NCBI GenBank assembly: GCA_947589345.1
Contig: CANQAC010000002.1
Location: 41,692 to 105,691, forward strand
DNA: 64,000 nucleotides
Reading direction: 5' to 3'
Source of the DNA: an uncultured Akkermansia sp.
GTDB lineage: Bacteria; Verrucomicrobiota; Verrucomicrobiia; Verrucomicrobiales; Akkermansiaceae
The notes beneath the pieces were generated by a model that made no database searches, had not been told where the DNA came from, and was given only the letters and a program-made list of their open reading frames with translations. The translations under genes and the position numbers were made by a program. Position 1 is the first letter of the stretch; each line of letters opens with the position of its first letter. Of this stretch, positions 19,779 through 31,099 are shown piece by piece.

Positions 19779-22301
19779 ATGGCTGAGAGCAGCTCTATAA
19801 GCCCGATGATGGATCAGTATCTGCGCATGAAGCAGGCACTGCCGGACGATGTGTGGCTATTCTTCCGGCTGGGAGATTTCTATGAGATGTTCTTTGAGGA
19901 TGCGGTGGCTTGCTCGCAAGCGTTGGGCCTCACCCTCACCAAGCGGCAGAGCATCCCGATGTGCGGCGTCCCCTACCATGCGGCGGAAAATTACATCAGC
20001 AAAATTGTCGAGTTAGGAAAGCGGGTGGCTATTGCAGAGCAGATGACCACCCCCGTACCCGGCAAACTGGTGGAACGAGAAATCACTCATCTGATCTCCG
20101 CCGGGACATTGGCTGATATGAACTTGCTCGATGCCGGAGAGCACAACTATATCGCTGCATGTTACTGTGACAAAAAGGTTTGGGGGCTGGCCTGCGCCGA
20201 CCACAGCACCGGGGAATTTTCTGTGGCCGAGTATCCCTCGCTGGATGACCTGGCGGAAGAGGTAACTCTGCTTCGTCCGCGTGAATTGCTGGTAAGTGAA
20301 GAACAAGCCGACCTCTTCACAAGTCTTCCCGTCACGCTCAAGTACGATGGCTACACGTTTCTGCCGACGCTGGCGCGCGGGGCTTTGGAAACCCATTTCC
20401 GAGTTCATTCGCTGGAGGGCTTTGGCTGCGCTCACATGAGCGCTTCATTGGGAGCTGCCGCGGCCATTCTGCACTACTTAAAAAATCAGCTCAAACGCAG
20501 TACGGATCACCTGCTTCATCTTTCCTTGCGTCCCACAAAGCGAGTGGTCCTTATCGATGCTGCCAGCCGCCGAAATTTGGATTTAGTGGAAGCACGCGGC
20601 GGTGTCAAAAACACTTTGCTAGGTGTGCTGAACAACACCGGGACTCCCATGGGCGCCCGCCTTCTGCGCGAATGGCTTCTGCATCCCATCTGCGATCTCA
20701 AAGAACTGACGCGGCGGCAAGAACTCATCGCCTCCTTTCTGGCAGAACCATTTTTGATGAGTAAGTTACGCGATTCACTCAAAAAAGTGCGTGACTTAGA
20801 ACGCCTTTCCTCTCGGCTTTCCCAAGGCGCCGGCAACGCTCGAGACCTCCTTGGGCTCCATCTTTCTCTCTCCGTCCTGCCGGATGTGCTGGATGATCTG
20901 ACCTCCCTGAGCAAGAAGCAAGCTCAACCGGCCGCTATTGCGGCGCGCGTGAGCAACTTCACTGAGCTGACGCAACTGCTTGTGCGCGCGCTCGTGGAAG
21001 ATCCTCCCACCACAATCAAGGACGGCGGAATGATACGCGACGGTTATAATGCCCAGTTGGATGAATTACGGCACGCCTCGCACGATGGCAAAGTATGGCT
21101 TGCAGAGATGGAGGCGCGCGAGCGCAAAGCCACTGGTATTGATTCACTTAAAATCCGCTACAACAGTGTCTTTGGTTACTACATTGAAGTCACCAAAGCT
21201 AATCTTTCCAAAGTGCCGGAGCATTACCGCCGCAAACAGACACTCGCTAACGCAGAACGCTATATCACTGATGACCTCAAGAAGATGGAAAGCACCATCT
21301 TGGGAGCCGATGAGCGAGCCCAACAACTTGAGTATGAAATATTCTGCCAATTACGAGAAGCCGTCGCCGGGCATTTGAACAATATCCAGGAAACAGCGGC
21401 GGCGCTTGCTGAGCTGGATGTTCTGCTCAGTCTCGCTGAAACGGCCCGACTCCATAACTACTGTCGTCCTGTCCTGGATTCAAGCCGCTCCCTTCATATT
21501 GTGGACGGGCGCCATCCTGTCATCGAACAGGTTCAGGAGGGTACTTCATTCGTCCCCAACGACACCGAAATGGATGAGGAAACGAACCGCCTCGTTATAC
21601 TTACCGGACCCAATATGGCCGGTAAGTCCACTTATATCCGGCAAGTCGCTCTCATCGTCCTGATGGCCCAGATGGGGTCGTTCGTGCCGGCTAAACAAGC
21701 CCACATTGGCTTGGTGGATCGTATTTTTTGTCGAGTCGGCGCAAGTGATGATATCGCCGGAGGGCAGTCGACCTTCATGGTAGAAATGAGCGAGACTGCC
21801 CTTATCCTCAACAATGCCGATGAACGATCTCTGGTCATCCTTGATGAAATCGGTCGAGGCACTGCCACCTACGACGGTCTCTCCATTGCATGGGCCGTGG
21901 CTGAGCATCTGCACGATGTCATTGGCGCTCGCACGCTCTTTGCCACGCATTACCACGAAATGGTGGATCTGCAGACCACTCACCCCGCCATCGGGAATTG
22001 GCATGTCGAGGTGCGTGAATGGCATGATGAAATTATCTTTCTGCGCAAGGTATTGCCAGGCCCGGCCGATAAGTCGTATGGCATCCAAGTGGCACGACTG
22101 GCCGGGCTCCCAGCCTCCATCATTGAACGCGCTAAACGCATTCTCACTCACTTGGAAATGAGCGCCTCCATGCGGGAACCGTCACCGGAAAAGCAAGCTG
22201 CTCAGCGGAGCAAAAGAAGACCGACGAACCTGCCCAAAGCCGCTCCCCCTGCGGATGTAGCCCAGCTTGATCTTTTTGATAAACTTGACCCCGGCATCTA
22301 A
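19779..22301 (+). CDS. mutS: DNA mismatch repair protein MutS
   Basis: FFRLGDFYEMF, TGPNMAGKSTYIRQ, DEIGRGTATYDG; C-terminal QLDLF beta-clamp-binding-like motif. Confidence 0.98.
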   Translation: MAESSSISPMMDQYLRMKQALPDDVWLFFRLGDFYEMFFEDAVACSQALGLTLTKRQSIPMCGVPYHAAENYISKIVELGKRVAIAEQMTTPVPGKLVEREITHLISAGTLADMNLLDAGEHNYIAACYCDKKVWGLACADHSTGEFSVAEYPSLDDLAEEVTLLRPRELLVSEEQADLFTSLPVTLKYDGYTFLPTLARGALETHFRVHSLEGFGCAHMSASLGAAAAILHYLKNQLKRSTDHLLHLSLRPTKRVVLIDAASRRNLDLVEARGGVKNTLLGVLNNTGTPMGARLLREWLLHPICDLKELTRRQELIASFLAEPFLMSKLRDSLKKVRDLERLSSRLSQGAGNARDLLGLHLSLSVLPDVLDDLTSLSKKQAQPAAIAARVSNFTELTQLLVRALVEDPPTTIKDGGMIRDGYNAQLDELRHASHDGKVWLAEMEARERKATGIDSLKIRYNSVFGYYIEVTKANLSKVPEHYRRKQTLANAERYITDDLKKMESTILGADERAQQLEYEIFCQLREAVAGHLNNIQETAAALAELDVLLSLAETARLHNYCRPVLDSSRSLHIVDGRHPVIEQVQEGTSFVPNDTEMDEETNRLVILTGPNMAGKSTYIRQVALIVLMAQMGSFVPAKQAHIGLVDRIFCRVGASDDIAGGQSTFMVEMSETALILNNADERSLVILDEIGRGTATYDGLSIAWAVAEHLHDVIGARTLFATHYHEMVDLQTTHPAIGNWHVEVREWHDEIIFLRKVLPGPADKSYGIQVARLAGLPASIIERAKRILTHLEMSASMREPSPEKQAAQRSKRRPTNLPKAAPPADVAQLDLFDKLDPGI

Positions 22302-22746
22302 GGCAGGTCCGTGAGGGTACAGTTCCACGAGCTTTTCGTCTCCTCATTTATCCCCTGATCAAGCGAGCTGACTTTCCCTCGCTCGTGTTCGTATTTCACC
22401 TTACCGCGCGAGTGTCCTGCAGGAGCAATCGTATGGGCAACCTCCCGTCTCCTGTGGAATGAAAGCTCCAAGACATGTAGTTTCCCCGTTCCGGTCATCA
22501 GAAAGGTCGCAGGATTGATTTAATCAACACCGGTGGAAAACCATTGCTTTCTCGTTCCCGCGGGTGTTTACCGACTGAAATTATCTTCTCAAGCAATTCA
22601 ATATCAACAATAATGAATAAAAACACTCCATCTCCGGCGGGTGGCACATGTTCCTACGCCATTGCCAGTTCTCACGTACACCGGAGCTTGACAGAAAGTA
22701 CCCTCGGGCATACAATGACTTCTGCCCGTTAATGAGCCTTTTTACT

Positions 22747-23946
22747 ATGTACAACCCCGAATTCAAAAACCGTATCGTGGCAGATCTGAAAGGACTCCAG
22801 GCTGCCGGTCTCTACAAAGAAGAGCGCTATATCGACACACCCCAGTTCTCGGAGGTGGGATTGCAGGATGGAAGCAGGGTGATCAATATGTGCGCCAACA
22901 ACTATCTCGGTCTTGCCAATCATCCCGAGTTAGAAAAAGCGGCTAAGCAAGCCATCGATCGCTGGGGCTTTGGTATGGCGTCCGTGCGTTTTATCTGCGG
23001 CACCCAAACTTTGCACCGTGAACTTGAAGAGCGGCTGAGCGCTTTTCTGGGTACCGAAGCCACTATTCTGTTCGGCTCTTGTTTTGATGCCAATGGAGGT
23101 TTATTTGGGGCGCTGTTGGATAAGGAAGATGCGATCATTTCCGACTCGCTCAACCACGCCTCAATCATCGACGGAGTACGACTCTGCAAAGCAGCTCGTT
23201 ACCGCTACGCCAACAACGATATGGAGGATTTGGAGGCAAAACTCAAAGAAGCAAAAGCAGCGGGCGCTCGCACCATTATGATATCCACAGATGGCGTTTT
23301 CTCCATGGATGGGATTATTGCGCGCTTGGATAAAATTCACGAACTCGCCGAAAAATACGGTGCATTGGTACATTTTGACGAGTCTCACGCGACGGGTGTG
23401 CTGGGTAAACGCGGACGCGGCACGCACGAGCATTGTGGGCTGTTCGGCAAGATCGATATCACCACCGGAACCTTCGGGAAAGCTCTGGGCGGCGCGTCCG
23501 GCGGTTATGTTTCGGCGACTAAAGAGATCGTGGATGTACTGCGTCAGAAGGCTCGGCCTTACCTTTTCTCCAATAGCGTCATGCCAGCTATTGCCGCTAC
23601 CACCCTGAAAGTGCTTGACATGCTGGAATCCTCCACGGAACTCACTGAGCGAGTGCAGCACAACGCTGCATACTTCCGCAAAGGAATGGAGCAATGCGGC
23701 TTCAAGCTGGCGGGAGCAGGTCATGCTATTGTGCCGGTCATGATTGGTGATGCCGCGCTCTCCCAGCGCATGAGCAATCGACTTCTCGAACTGGGAGTGT
23801 ACGCCATGGGCTTCTTCTATCCCGTCGTTCCCAAAGAGCAGGCTCGTATTCGCACCCAACTCTCTGCCGCCCACACAGAAGAGCAGCTCGACCGCGCCAT
23901 TGCCGCTTTTGCACAAGCCGGTAAAGAACTCGGCGTTATCGGTTGA
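22747..23946 (+). CDS. kbl: Glycine C-acetyltransferase (2-amino-3-ketobutyrate CoA ligase)
   Basis: [60 protein letters not shown]. Confidence 0.93.
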   Translation: MYNPEFKNRIVADLKGLQAAGLYKEERYIDTPQFSEVGLQDGSRVINMCANNYLGLANHPELEKAAKQAIDRWGFGMASVRFICGTQTLHRELEERLSAFLGTEATILFGSCFDANGGLFGALLDKEDAIISDSLNHASIIDGVRLCKAARYRYANNDMEDLEAKLKEAKAAGARTIMISTDGVFSMDGIIARLDKIHELAEKYGALVHFDESHATGVLGKRGRGTHEHCGLFGKIDITTGTFGKALGGASGGYVSATKEIVDVLRQKARPYLFSNSVMPAIAATTLKVLDMLESSTELTERVQHNAAYFRKGMEQCGFKLAGAGHAIVPVMIGDAALSQRMSNRLLELGVYAMGFFYPVVPKEQARIRTQLSAAHTEEQLDRAIAAFAQAGKELGVIG

Positions 23947-23954
23947 GACTCCCC

Positions 23955-25322
23955 ATGTATACGAGTTTCTTCGATGTCTTTTCCATCGGCATCGGCCCAT
24001 CCAGTTCGCACACGATGGGACCGATGCGTGCGGCGGCTCGCTTTGTGCAACTGCTGCGCGAGCGCTCACTCCTCTCGCGTGTTGCTCGGTTACACGTCCA
24101 TTTGTACGGGTCGCTGGCACTCACAGGGTACGGCCACGGCACCCTCTCCGCCGTGGCGTACGGACTCATGGGGCTGGATGCGGAAACCATGGAGAAGCCA
24201 CCTCCTATTTCGGAGACCCTCCTTTTAGGTAAGGAGCAGGCTATTCCTTTCCGCATAGCAGATGACATCATTGCAGAAGAAAAGCAATCTCTCCCGGAAC
24301 ATCCGAACGGTCTGCGCTTTTGCGCCTCAGATGCTCAGGGAGCTCTCATTTGCGAACAAGTTTACTTCTCTGTCGGCGGTGGCGCAGTGAAGTCACGCGA
24401 GGAAATGCACCTAGCCGAAAATGACCATGTCAGCCCTGCCGGACTTTGGGAATTTCACTCCTGCCATGAGCTGATGGATATTTGCGCACGGGAACACGTC
24501 TCCATCGCTCAACTCACGCGGCACAACGAGGCTACTCTGCGCTCCGCGCCGGAACTCAGCGCGCGGATCCGCTTGGTAGCAAAGGTCATGAACTCGGCCA
24601 TTGATCGTGGTATTGCCACTCCGGGGACTCTACCGGGCACGCTACACATGCAGCGACGTGCTCCCCAAATTTATGCCCGTTTGGAAGATCGTTTTCACCG
24701 CAATGAAACAGATGCTCTGACCATCATTGACTGGATCAATCTCTGGGCCTTTGCCGTGGCCGAGGAAAATGCCAGTGGTGGTCGGGTCGTCACCGCTCCG
24801 ACCATGGGTTCAGCCGGGGTGTTGCCCGCTGTGTTGCGCTATTACGAACGATACGGTTGCAAAGATTCCCCCTACTCTGCCGAAAAAGGAACAGAAATTC
24901 TACTCCTCACGGCATCGGCTGTTTGTAGCTTATATCGCGCGAATGCTTCCATCTCCGGCGCCGAGGTAGGTTGTCAGGGAGAGGTGGGGGTAGCTTGCTC
25001 CATGGCTGCCGCCGGGCTTGTCGCTGCCATGGGCGGCTCGAATCAGCAAGTTGAAAATGCCGCTGAAATTGCCATGGAACATAATCTCGGTCTCACCTGT
25101 GACCCCGTCTGTGGTCTCGTCCAAGTCCCGTGCATTGAACGCAATGCCATCGGCGCCGTCAAAGCCGTTAATGCCGCTCGGCTCGCCATGCGCGGCAATG
25201 GTTCCCATTTTGTGAGCCTCGACAGCGTGATAGCTACCATGTACGAAACAGGACGGCATCTGCACCCCAACTACCGCGAGACATCTTTGGCAGGTCTTGC
25301 GAAGAATGTTCCTGCCTGCTGA
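23955..25322 (+). CDS. sdaA: L-serine ammonia-lyase (iron-sulfur dependent)
   Basis: [54 protein letters not shown]; start placed at ATG 23955. Confidence 0.95.
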   Translation: MYTSFFDVFSIGIGPSSSHTMGPMRAAARFVQLLRERSLLSRVARLHVHLYGSLALTGYGHGTLSAVAYGLMGLDAETMEKPPPISETLLLGKEQAIPFRIADDIIAEEKQSLPEHPNGLRFCASDAQGALICEQVYFSVGGGAVKSREEMHLAENDHVSPAGLWEFHSCHELMDICAREHVSIAQLTRHNEATLRSAPELSARIRLVAKVMNSAIDRGIATPGTLPGTLHMQRRAPQIYARLEDRFHRNETDALTIIDWINLWAFAVAEENASGGRVVTAPTMGSAGVLPAVLRYYERYGCKDSPYSAEKGTEILLLTASAVCSLYRANASISGAEVGCQGEVGVACSMAAAGLVAAMGGSNQQVENAAEIAMEHNLGLTCDPVCGLVQVPCIERNAIGAVKAVNAARLAMRGNGSHFVSLDSVIATMYETGRHLHPNYRETSLAGLAKNVPAC

Positions 25323-25470
25323 TATGACCGCGGAGGAAAACTGCCGGCATAAAAATGATGCGAGGTGATTGAGCACCGTGGCAGATGCGGCAAATATTCC
25401 TGATTCATTTGCTTGAGATGGACATTTTTTAGACTTGCAGGAGAAGTGAGCAAAATGCTACAATGCCGAC

Positions 25471-25842
25471 GTGCACCAGATCGTATTTAATGAGATAAGC
25501 GCATCCGAACTTTCAGCTATCCCAACGCTGGAACAGCTGGAACTCATCAACAGTTTCCAAGTCGATGTTGAGAAGGTGAAAAACAGCGAGGCAAAGGATA
25601 CTCCTTTCGGTGTGGTGGAAAGAGAGGGGCGCCGTATCTTTCGCTATCGCTCCAGGGACTACCGTATCTACTTTACAATGGAGGACGAAAAGTTGGTGGT
25701 CCAGCGTGTACTGCACACCAATTCGTTGCGTGATTTTCTCTTTCGCTCGGGCATGGGCAGCGGATCCGAAGACCAACGACTCGGAGAATCCCGCTCTTTT
25801 TGGCGACTTATCGACGAAGGTGAAAAAGCAGCCCGTCAATAA
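25471..25842 (+). CDS. RelE/ParE-fold (toxin-like) small protein
   Basis: GRRIFRYRSRDYRIYFTMEDEKLVVQRVLH resembles the RelE/ParE core YRxRxGDYRxxY...VxVxxVxHR; GTG start. Confidence 0.62.
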   Translation: MHQIVFNEISASELSAIPTLEQLELINSFQVDVEKVKNSEAKDTPFGVVEREGRRIFRYRSRDYRIYFTMEDEKLVVQRVLHTNSLRDFLFRSGMGSGSEDQRLGESRSFWRLIDEGEKAARQ

Positions 25843-25845
25843 CTC

Positions 25846-26769
25846 ATGCCCGGTGTTCTCAGACACTTCCTGCGCATGCCGGGTCGCATTGCTGCCATAG
25901 CTGGGGTGACCTTCACCCAACTGGTGCGCATGCGTCTGTTTATGGCATTGGCGGCGTTTGCTGTCGGCTTCCTGGCTTTACAATTTCTACCTTATCAACA
26001 GAATTTGGGTGTGGAATTTGCGGGGGTGGGACAGCTGCAGCTCATTCAAGACGTCGCCACCGGGTGCATGCGACTCTTCGGAATGCTTTTCTGTGTAGCA
26101 GCGACAGCCTTGCTGATTCCGCGAGATAGCGAAGATCGTATTCTCTACACGATTCTTTCCAAGCCGGTTCCACGCTTTGATTATTTAGCGGGAAAGGCTC
26201 TCGGTGTATTGACTGTACTGGCCCTGATGCTCCTTATCATGGATGGCTTGATGGTGCTTTTACTGGGCATCCGGGAGCCCGGCATAACCGCCGAATTGCA
26301 AGCACAACTTGCGGCAGCAGGTTATTCCGAACAGGACATGCAACCCTACCTTCAGCAGGTACGCACCGTCGGCAACTCTCTGTACACGCAAGTCAGTATC
26401 TTCGCCATGTTTTTAGGACTTGCGGTACTTACGACTTTTACCCTGCTCATCTCCTGTGTTACCAGCGGCACCATTGTGAGTATCGTCTTTGCCTTGGGCG
26501 CCTACTTTATCGGCATGTTCCAGGCTCAACTCTTTAATAGCATCTACGCAGCCGTCAATCAAACTGGCGTTAATGCTACCATGCAGTGTTTGCAACAGAT
26601 TTTCGCTTTGGTGGTGCCAGATTTCAGTCTTTTCTCGTTGACGGATGAATTAGGTGACGGAAACCCCTTGGAATTTGGGCTCATAGGCAGCTTAGCTGCT
26701 GTAGCTCTGGGATATATGCTGCTGCACTTACTAACGGCTGCCTGGGTTATCCTGCGTAAGGAGTTTTGA
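25846..26769 (+). CDS. ABC-2 type transporter permease
   Basis: Multiple hydrophobic segments; RDSEDRILYTILSKPVPRFDYLAGKALGVL typical of ABC-2 permeases. Confidence 0.8.
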   Translation: MPGVLRHFLRMPGRIAAIAGVTFTQLVRMRLFMALAAFAVGFLALQFLPYQQNLGVEFAGVGQLQLIQDVATGCMRLFGMLFCVAATALLIPRDSEDRILYTILSKPVPRFDYLAGKALGVLTVLALMLLIMDGLMVLLLGIREPGITAELQAQLAAAGYSEQDMQPYLQQVRTVGNSLYTQVSIFAMFLGLAVLTTFTLLISCVTSGTIVSIVFALGAYFIGMFQAQLFNSIYAAVNQTGVNATMQCLQQIFALVVPDFSLFSLTDELGDGNPLEFGLIGSLAAVALGYMLLHLLTAAWVILRKEF

Positions 26770-26949
26770 ATACTCCCATTCCCGAATACTACCGTCCCGT
26801 GGTTATTCTGACGTTGTCGGCTGATTTTTTGTGTCATAATTGTAAAAATTGAGTTGACAGAAACGTTTTGGATAGTAACATGCTTTCACGTGTGCCGCCA
26901 CCCTTGACAAAGCGAGTAGAGGGTGGAGTATACCTACGTCCCTACCATC

Positions 26950-29730
26950 ATGTCATCCAAGAAAAAGCCGACACCGACCAAGGTCGCTAAAAATACGAAG
27001 CAAAGTCCTGCTAAGAAAGGTACGTCAAAACCTACTGCCAAGAAGGCTGTAGGAAAAGTTGCAAGCAGAAACCATGCTGCCAAGGCGATCGCTAAAAAGA
27101 CCACCAAGTCAGGGCTTGGGAAACCAGCTCAACCAAAAACACCCTCGAAATCACAGGCGAAACAAAAACCCTCGACCGTAAAAGCGCCGAATAAAAGACA
27201 GGGCAAACCCACCACAAAGTCCGACGGGAAAAAGGTACAGCCGAAGAAGGGAAAATCTCCGGCAACGAAAAAACCGGTGACTCGCAACATTGTTGCCGCT
27301 AAGCCCACCATCAAAAAAACAGCCAAAAAGACGGCTGCTAAACCTCAACCCAAGAACTTGCCGACGAAAAAACAATCTTCCAAACAAGTCGTCAAAAAAC
27401 CGGCGCTCAAGAAACCAGCTATTAAGTCAAAAAATCTGCCTGCCAAAAAAACGACCACCAAAGGTGACGGCAGAAAATCAACGCCCACGACTTCTGGAAA
27501 GTCAGTCAAAAAACCTGAATTAAGAAAGGCAAAAGTTCCTAAGGCGACACCAAAGCAAGTCTCTTCCCATAAAAAACAAGCGACGTCTGTTGCCAACAAA
27601 CTGACTGACAAGAAAGCAAGCTCTCAAAAGCCAATAAATTCATCAAAATCGGCTACAAGGAAGGATTTGTCAAAACCTTCCGTCCAACACGGCAGTAACA
27701 TGCCTGCCGCAAAAAAGCCAGATACTGCCCAAGCATCTACACTCGGCTCTGAGAAACTTCAGACTGGAAAGGTGAAAATCAAATCGGGCTTGACAACACC
27801 AACCCCCACCGGCAAAAAGAGGGGCCACACCACGGTAAACATCAAGATAACTGCCGCTCTTCTCCAAGAGTATTTCCCCGATGACCTTACCCTGAAGAAT
27901 GCGTTTAAAAATCTTGTCGTCCTCGCCAAAAAGAATGGCGGGTACGTAACCGATGACGACATTATCTCTTCCCTCCCATCTGAAGGATTCGAGGAGCAGG
28001 ACACGGAACGTTTGTTTGAAAGGCTGCACTCCTGTGGCATTGAAGTGCTTGAAGAACCCACGGGGGCCGACTCTCTCACTGCTGATGATCTGAAAGCCCT
28101 TTCCGGTAACATGCACGGTAATCTCATTGAGAATCCCGTGGTGCAAGGACGTCTGCGCCAACTTGTCCTACAGGCCAATGATCAGGGTTTCTTAACCTAC
28201 GACGACATCAATGAAGTGCTTCCGGCGGAAGTTATAGACCCGGAAGATCACGAAAAGATCATGGACTGCCTGCGCAGCATGAACTTCAAAATCATTGATT
28301 CCTCAGAAATGGGAGAAGTGGCGACTCCTGCTCAAGAAGACACACCCCAGGAGCAGGATGAGAGTGAAAAAATGGCCGATTTGGATGATCCGGTGCGCAT
28401 GTATCTCAAACAAATGGGGCAGAAAGAGTTGCTCAAGCGGGAGGAGGAAGTGCAGCTCTCGCGTAAAATTGACCAAGCGGAAACAGCCCTTCAGAGAAGT
28501 CTGCACATGCTCGGTGTCGTTGCCACTTATTACCAGGATCTCGCCATTAAGCTGCTACAAAATAAAGAACGCTTTGACCGCGTCGTCATTGATAAAAATA
28601 TCGACCATCGGGATCAATATTTCCGCACCTTGCAAGCGGCTCTTACCAAACTGCAAGAGCTGTATGAAAATACAAATCTTTCGTACAGTCGCTTGCGTAA
28701 AGCTCGCAAGCGACGCAGAGGCGTAGAAGCGGCTCAGCTGGAGTTTAAATCTTACATTACGAAACTGCATGAACTTTATAAGCGGTTTTCTTTCAAATCA
28801 AAAATTTACGAAGACTTCGTAGAATACCTCAAAGAAATCCGCCAACGTATCCTGAAAACTCGCCGACAGTTGGAGATTCAACCCGACAACCGCGAGTACC
28901 AAGATAACCTCTCCGAGTTGGAGATGCAACTCTGGATGCCTATTGATGATTTCCTAGAGCATTATCAAGTCATGCGCTCGCACATGAAACAGGCAAAGGA
29001 GTCTAAGGGAGAAATGATTGAGGCTAATCTGCGCCTCGTCATATCCATCGCCAAAAAATACACCAATCGTGGTCTCGCTTTCCTAGACCTCATCCAGGAA
29101 GGCAACATGGGACTCATGAAAGCTGTCGAGAAGTTTGAATACCGCCGAGGCTATAAGTTCTCCACTTATGCGACGTGGTGGATTCGCCAAGCCATCACGC
29201 GTTCTATCGCTGATCAGGCGCGTACTATCCGCATCCCTGTGCATATGATTGAGACCATTAACAAGCTCATGCGGGTGCAGAAAAAACTAGTTCAGGATTT
29301 GGGACGTGAACCCACTCCGGAAGAAATCTCCGCCCAGTGCAGCATGTCGGTGGATCGTGTTCGCAGCGTTCTCAAAATGGCTCAGCAGCCTATTTCTATG
29401 CAGCAGCCTGTGGGTGACTCTGACGATACCTCATTCGGAGATTTTCTGGAAGATAAAAGCGCAGAAAATCCCATGGATGGTGCAGCGTTTAATTCCCTGC
29501 GCGAGAAACTCTCTGTGGTACTCAATACGCTCAATGAACGCGAGCGAGCTGTCATTGAACAACGCTTTGGTCTGCGTGATGGTAATCCCCGAACTCTTGA
29601 AGAAGTCGGCCGTCAATTCAATGTGACGCGTGAACGCATTCGACAAATAGAAGCAAAAGCACTTCGAAAGTTGCGCCACCCCTCGCGCATTCAGAAAATT
29701 AAAGGCTTTTTGGATACGACAAATTCCTGA
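26950..29730 (+). CDS. rpoD: RNA polymerase primary sigma factor RpoD with Lys-rich N-terminal extension
   Basis: [73 protein letters not shown]; region 4 [14 protein letters not shown]...[17 protein letters not shown]; start placed at MSSKKKP. Confidence 0.97.
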   Translation: MSSKKKPTPTKVAKNTKQSPAKKGTSKPTAKKAVGKVASRNHAAKAIAKKTTKSGLGKPAQPKTPSKSQAKQKPSTVKAPNKRQGKPTTKSDGKKVQPKKGKSPATKKPVTRNIVAAKPTIKKTAKKTAAKPQPKNLPTKKQSSKQVVKKPALKKPAIKSKNLPAKKTTTKGDGRKSTPTTSGKSVKKPELRKAKVPKATPKQVSSHKKQATSVANKLTDKKASSQKPINSSKSATRKDLSKPSVQHGSNMPAAKKPDTAQASTLGSEKLQTGKVKIKSGLTTPTPTGKKRGHTTVNIKITAALLQEYFPDDLTLKNAFKNLVVLAKKNGGYVTDDDIISSLPSEGFEEQDTERLFERLHSCGIEVLEEPTGADSLTADDLKALSGNMHGNLIENPVVQGRLRQLVLQANDQGFLTYDDINEVLPAEVIDPEDHEKIMDCLRSMNFKIIDSSEMGEVATPAQEDTPQEQDESEKMADLDDPVRMYLKQMGQKELLKREEEVQLSRKIDQAETALQRSLHMLGVVATYYQDLAIKLLQNKERFDRVVIDKNIDHRDQYFRTLQAALTKLQELYENTNLSYSRLRKARKRRRGVEAAQLEFKSYITKLHELYKRFSFKSKIYEDFVEYLKEIRQRILKTRRQLEIQPDNREYQDNLSELEMQLWMPIDDFLEHYQVMRSHMKQAKESKGEMIEANLRLVISIAKKYTNRGLAFLDLIQEGNMGLMKAVEKFEYRRGYKFSTYATWWIRQAITRSIADQARTIRIPVHMIETINKLMRVQKKLVQDLGREPTPEEISAQCSMSVDRVRSVLKMAQQPISMQQPVGDSDDTSFGDFLEDKSAENPMDGAAFNSLREKLSVVLNTLNERERAVIEQRFGLRDGNPRTLEEVGRQFNVTRERIRQIEAKALRKLRHPSRIQKIKGFLDTTNS

Positions 29731-29953
29731 CGCCACTGAGCAACGCTCACCTGCGTGGAGATCGCGCTTCGTTCTGACACCGCTCGAAGGGTCGCCGTCT
29801 TCAGACGCGACGCCTCTTTCCTTCCCCACCAGTGTTTCCAACTTCGAAGCTGCAATCGAGATTCGTCTTGCCAAGTCATTTCACGCGTGCTACCATAGGC
29901 GCACGCGATGGGTTTCATAACCCACCCGCACAATTCTAACCCAATTCAGTACC

Positions 29954-30979
29954 ATGCCAGTACCAACCCAAGAACAATATATTAAAATGCTCAACACGGC
30001 AAAAAAGGAGGGCTATGCCTACCCCGCCGTGAATGTTACCACTATTGAAGTGATTAACGGCGCCCTTAAAGCTTTTGCCGAGGCTAAATCTGATGGTATC
30101 ATCCAGATTTCGCTGGGTGGTGGTCAATTTGCCTCTGGCACGGCCGTGAAAGATTCTGCTACTGGTGCCATCGTACTGGCTGAGGCTGTACACCGTCTCG
30201 CTGAAAAGTATGATGTGCTGGTGGCTTTGCATACAGACCATTGCCAAGCTGATAAAATTGATACTTTCCTACGCCCTCTCATTGTTGAGTCCAAGAAGCG
30301 CATTGCTGAAGGAAAGGGACCTTTGTTCAATTCACACATGCTGGATGCCAGTGCGCTGCCCATGGCTGAAAACCTCAAAATTTCTAAACAGATGCTCCAA
30401 GAATGCGCCGAGGTAGGTATTGTCCTCGAAATTGAGATCGGCGTAGTTGGCGGTGAAGAAGATGGTGTAGACAACAGTGGTCAGCATGCTGCTAAACTTT
30501 ATACCTCCCCGGCGGATATGTTACTGACATATGAAACCCTGCACGGACTAGGAGAGTTTATGCTGGCAGCCACTTTCGGCAATGTGCATGGTGTATACAA
30601 ACCCGGTGCAGTAAAGCTCGAACCAAAAATTTTGCGCGATGGGCAAAAGGCTGTGATGGAAAAGCACGGTGAAGATATGCGCCTGGTATTCCACGGCGGA
30701 TCTGGTTCTGACCTGTGCGATATCCGGGAAGCGATTTCTTACGGCGTGGTGAAGATGAACATCGACACCGATACTCAGTACGCTTTCTCCAAGCCCATCG
30801 TGATGCATATGTGCCAAAACATTGATGGCATGCTCAAAATTGATGGCGAAGTGGGTAATAAGAAGGTGTACGACCCACGCTCTTATCTTAAAAAAGGTGA
30901 GCAAGGCATCTGCGAGCGTCTGAAAGTCGCTACATCGGACTTGCTTTCTGAGGGTAAGTCTTTGTTTGGTAAGATCTAA
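29954..30979 (+). CDS. fba: Class II fructose-bisphosphate aldolase
   Basis: YAYPAVNVTTIEVINGALKAF, HTDHCQADKI, LVFHGGSGS. Confidence 0.94.
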   Translation: MPVPTQEQYIKMLNTAKKEGYAYPAVNVTTIEVINGALKAFAEAKSDGIIQISLGGGQFASGTAVKDSATGAIVLAEAVHRLAEKYDVLVALHTDHCQADKIDTFLRPLIVESKKRIAEGKGPLFNSHMLDASALPMAENLKISKQMLQECAEVGIVLEIEIGVVGGEEDGVDNSGQHAAKLYTSPADMLLTYETLHGLGEFMLAATFGNVHGVYKPGAVKLEPKILRDGQKAVMEKHGEDMRLVFHGGSGSDLCDIREAISYGVVKMNIDTDTQYAFSKPIVMHMCQNIDGMLKIDGEVGNKKVYDPRSYLKKGEQGICERLKVATSDLLSEGKSLFGKI

Positions 30980-31005
30980 ACCTGCTGGACACCGTTTTGT
31001 TCTTC

Positions 31006-31039
31006 TCCCACCGTCGATTCTTTCGGCGGTGGGATTTTT
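31006..31039 (+). terminator. Rho-independent terminator after fba
   Basis: TCCCACCG ... CGGTGGGA stem followed by TTTTT. Confidence 0.85.
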
Positions 31040-31099
31040 GGAATGTGCATTTTGGCATGTCTTGCCAAGCACGGTCTGAGCTGTTAAAATACGTCTCGT

